Source of the DNA: RCIO01 sp964629765
GTDB taxonomy: Bacteria > Pseudomonadota > Alphaproteobacteria > Rhizobiales > Rhizobiaceae
Length of the DNA: 23,316 bases
Assembly: GCA_964629765.1 (NCBI GenBank)
Contig: CAZVTK010000064.1
Span: 1 to 23,316, forward strand
Reading direction: 5' to 3'
This document shows, piece after piece, positions 21,551-23,316 of the stretch. The notes beneath the pieces were generated by a model. It was not told where the DNA came from and did no database searches. It saw only the letters and a list, made by a program, of their open reading frames with translations. The position numbers and the translations under genes were made by a program. The number at the start of each line of letters is the position of its first letter. The first letter of the stretch is position 1.

Positions 21551-22213
21551 AAACCGCCCGTGCTGGCCGCCTTCATCGGCGTCAAGGGTCGTGTCGTCCT
21601 TGCGAGCCTGCGCTAAGACCAGATCGCGCGGGATCATCCCGACATCCCCGCCGCGGTGTGGGAGGGGCTGCTCGACCTGCTCGCCAACCGCGTTTCGTGT
21701 TCACTCATCGCGAGGATCGCAACACCGTCGTGCAGGTTGCCCGCACCGCGAGCGGCTCGAACGTCATCGTCGGGCTGCGCAACGACGGCGAGATCACCAC
21801 CTTGACGCCGTGGGACGCCTCGCCCGGCGAAACGTCCGACCATCGCGTCGCGCGGGCTCTCGGATCCGCGCTGGCGCGGCCCGGCAAGGTCTACGCGGAA
21901 TCGAAGGCGGCCCTTGACGAGATCCTACGGCTGACGCGGTCTAATCCCGCAGACCTGCCGTCCTCGCGGAGCGGCATGCCTCGCCAAGGGCGCGGCGCAG
22001 ATAGTCACCCGTACCGATATCGTCAAGGAAGGGCGGGCCGACGGGGCCAAGGCGTCGATCGCCGGGACTGTGACGCCCGGGCGCATCAGGCAGGAAATTT
22101 CCGGTGCGCTGACCGATCGTCAGCCGGCGGCGCCGGCGCTGGTGCCGCTCAACCAGCCTCCGTCCAAACTGGACACCACAGTTGCCGCTGGACCGCATCT
22201 TCTGAACTGCTAG
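21551..22213 (+). pseudogene. Frameshifted gene remnant of unknown function (possibly phage/RNase-like)
   Basis: Protein-like sequence continues across frames. Frame 2 gives KPPVLAAFIGVKGRVVLASLR, a stop, then DQIARDHPDIPAAVWEGLLD. One base appears lost near 21687, and frame 1 continues RFVFTHREDRNTVVQVARTA, GLRNDGEITTLTPWDASPGE and KVYAESKAALDEILRLTR. After about 21985 frame 2 resumes with AKGAAQIVTRTDIVKEGRAD to a TAG formed at the IS630 left end. The middle part vaguely recalls phage-borne barnase/RelE-like (PBECR) nuclease domains, but I cannot confirm this. The stop and at least two frameshifts mark it as dead. Bases 21343-21550 upstream show no supported gene and may be its decayed 5' part. 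Confidence 0.5.
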
Positions 22214-22293
22214 CGCGTCGGGCGAATGGGGTGAATCGCGAGGGATTCCCTTTTTGATTGAAGCCTGCTTCCTGTTGGCGAGGAGGAACGCCG

Positions 22294-23252
22294 ATGGGGA
22301 GGACGATTTCGCATGATTTGAGGCTTCGCTTGGTTCGCGGCATTGCCGATGGCAAGTCGCGGCGGGCGGTTGCGGCGCAGTTCGAGGTTGCGCCGTCGAC
22401 GGCGGTGCGGCTTCAGGCGCGCTACGCGGCGACCGGTTCGATCGAGCCGGCCAGGCAAGGCCGCCCGGTCGCGAGCGGCAAGCTGGGGCCGTATCGGGAC
22501 GCCATTGTCGGCAAGGTGAAGGCCAGGCCCGACATCACGATGCCGGAGCTGGCCGGCTGGCTTGAAAGTGAGCACGGCGTGACGATCGACCCGTCGAACC
22601 TGTCCAAGCGGCTATGCCGGGAAGGGTTCACGTATAAAAAAAAGCCCTGCTGGCGTCGGAGCAAGAGCGCTCCGACGTGAAAGCGGCGCGGCGTGAATGG
22701 CGCGACCATCGCCAGCCTCTGATGCGCGCGCAGCCGGCGCGGCTGGTCTTCATCGACGAAACCAGCGTCAAGACCAACATGACCCTGCTGCGCGGGCACA
22801 GCCTACGCGGCGAGAGGCTGCTCGCCGAGGCGCCCTTCGGCAGATGGCATACGCAAACCTTCATCGCCGGCCTGCGCTGCCATGAACTGGCGGCGCCGTG
22901 GATCATCGAGGGCGCCATCGATGGCGCGGCTTTCGATGCCTATGTCGAGACCCAACTCGCCCCAACCCTCGGTCGCGGCGACATCGTCATTCTGGACAAT
23001 CTTAACGTCCACAAAAGTCCCCGCGCCGCGCAAGCACTCAGACAGCGCGGTGCATGGTTCCTGTTCCTGCCCAAATACTCGCCCGATCTCAATCCAATCG
23101 AGATGGCCTTCGCCAAGCTCAAGGCGCTGCTCAGAAAGGCCAAGGCACGAACCTACGACGACCTCATCAAAGCCATCGGCGACATCTGCCGCCTCTTCGA
23201 ACCCGACGAATGCAGAAACTATCTCAAAGCAGCAGGATACGCCGCATATTAA
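22294..23252 (+). CDS. IS630-family DDE transposase made by -1 ribosomal frameshifting
   Basis: Frame one (22294-22680) encodes the DNA-binding half: MGRTISHDLRLRLVRGIADG, a helix-turn-helix (SRRAVAAQFEVAPSTAVRL) and GWLESEHGVTIDPSNLSKRL. Frame two (to 23252) encodes the catalytic half with the DDE triad: FIDETSVKTNM, VILDNLNVHKS and SPDLNPIEMAFAKLK. Shifting back one base at 22638-22644 joins TYKK to KALLASEQERSDVKAARREW without a gap, giving about 319 residues, the normal family length. AGGAGG (22281-22286) seven bases before the ATG is the ribosome binding site. Unshifted translation would yield a 128-residue DNA-binding protein that could act as an inhibitor, as in other insertion sequences; that role is inferred. 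Confidence 0.9.
22638..22677 (+). promoter_or_regulatory. Programmed -1 frameshift signal in the transposase gene
   Basis: The slippery heptamer A AAA AAG (22638-22644) is in the correct phase within a run of eight A. Nine bases later a perfect 9-bp stem (CGTCGGAGC 22654-22662 with GCTCCGACG 22669-22677) with a 6-base loop follows, ending just before the frame-one stop. Heptamer, spacer and hairpin match the classic bacterial IS frameshift layout. Confidence 0.85.
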
Positions 23253-23267
23253 TCGCCCGACGCTCTA

Positions 23268-23316
23268 GGCTGTGGTGACGATTTAACTATTTGAGCCATA
23301 GCATGATGCTTGCGAG
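23268..23316. other. Right-edge sequence, unassigned
   Basis: These 49 bases beyond the IS contain AGCATGATGCT, a small palindrome, but no supported gene. They are more AT-rich than most of the window and could belong to another mobile element. Confidence 0.3.

Larger units (their letters stand above)
22213..23265 (+). mobile_element. IS630-family insertion sequence, complete (1053 bp)
   Basis: Terminal inverted repeats are GCGCGTCGGGCGAAT (22213-22227) and, on the opposite strand at the right end, GAGCGTCGGGCGATT (23265-23251), 13 of 15 identical. TA dinucleotides flank both ends (22211-22212 and 23266-23267), the target duplication of IS630/Tc1-mariner elements. It contains one transposase gene split over two frames. 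Its GC content is lower than that of the housekeeping genes, and it sits next to decayed genes. Confidence 0.92.

Noticed and set aside
1..23316. tRNA, rRNA or CRISPR array
   Set aside because: No cloverleaf, rRNA core or regularly spaced short direct repeats were seen; the repeats present are isolated long palindromes.

Overview
The window looks like chromosome from a high-GC alphaproteobacterium, most likely a Hyphomicrobiales (Rhizobiales) member related to Mesorhizobium, Aminobacter or Phyllobacteriaceae. The reasons are the block hemW-rdgB-rph on one strand facing hrcA-grpE on the other, the long palindromic intergenic repeats typical of these genomes, and the gene content. The genus is an inference; no rRNA or other marker is present.

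Layout. (1) 1-4058, housekeeping: the 5' end of hemW, rdgB, a small VOC protein and rph on the minus strand, then hrcA and grpE on the plus strand. (2) 4062-12474, a catabolic island: six tightly overlapping minus-strand genes (FAD subunit and fused FeS/Mo subunit of a molybdenum hydroxylase, a 6-hydroxynicotinate reductase-like protein, a UPF0280 protein, a DUF1185 protein, a MarR regulator) and a divergent nicotinamidase on the plus strand. Together they suggest nicotinamide to nicotinate to 6-hydroxynicotinate to a reduced ring, with two proteins of unknown function as candidates for later steps. Three related palindromic repeats have landed in this operon. One is translated as an in-frame linker inside the molybdenum hydroxylase and one forms the C-terminal tail of the UPF0280 protein. 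(3) 12497-13648, a YghO-like acetyltransferase-family gene. (4) 13874-19665, a type I secretion locus: a wrecked RTX substrate (start of a heme-peroxidase-like protein joined out of frame to a duplicated RTX tail), a terminator, a candidate CtrA box, then ABC exporter, membrane fusion protein and TolC-like outer membrane channel. (5) 19679-23316, a decaying region: an intact BASS-family transporter, a deleted and frameshifted flavin monooxygenase, a 34-residue membrane peptide with a strong ribosome binding site, a frameshifted ORF of unknown function, and an IS630-family element whose transposase needs a -1 frameshift at a textbook slippery site followed by a hairpin.

The most interesting parts are the nicotinate-type cluster with its two uncharacterised partner families, the conversion of palindromic repeats into protein sequence in two of its genes, and the operator-like palindrome placed on the operon's likely promoter. 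All calls come from reading the sequence; no database search was run.
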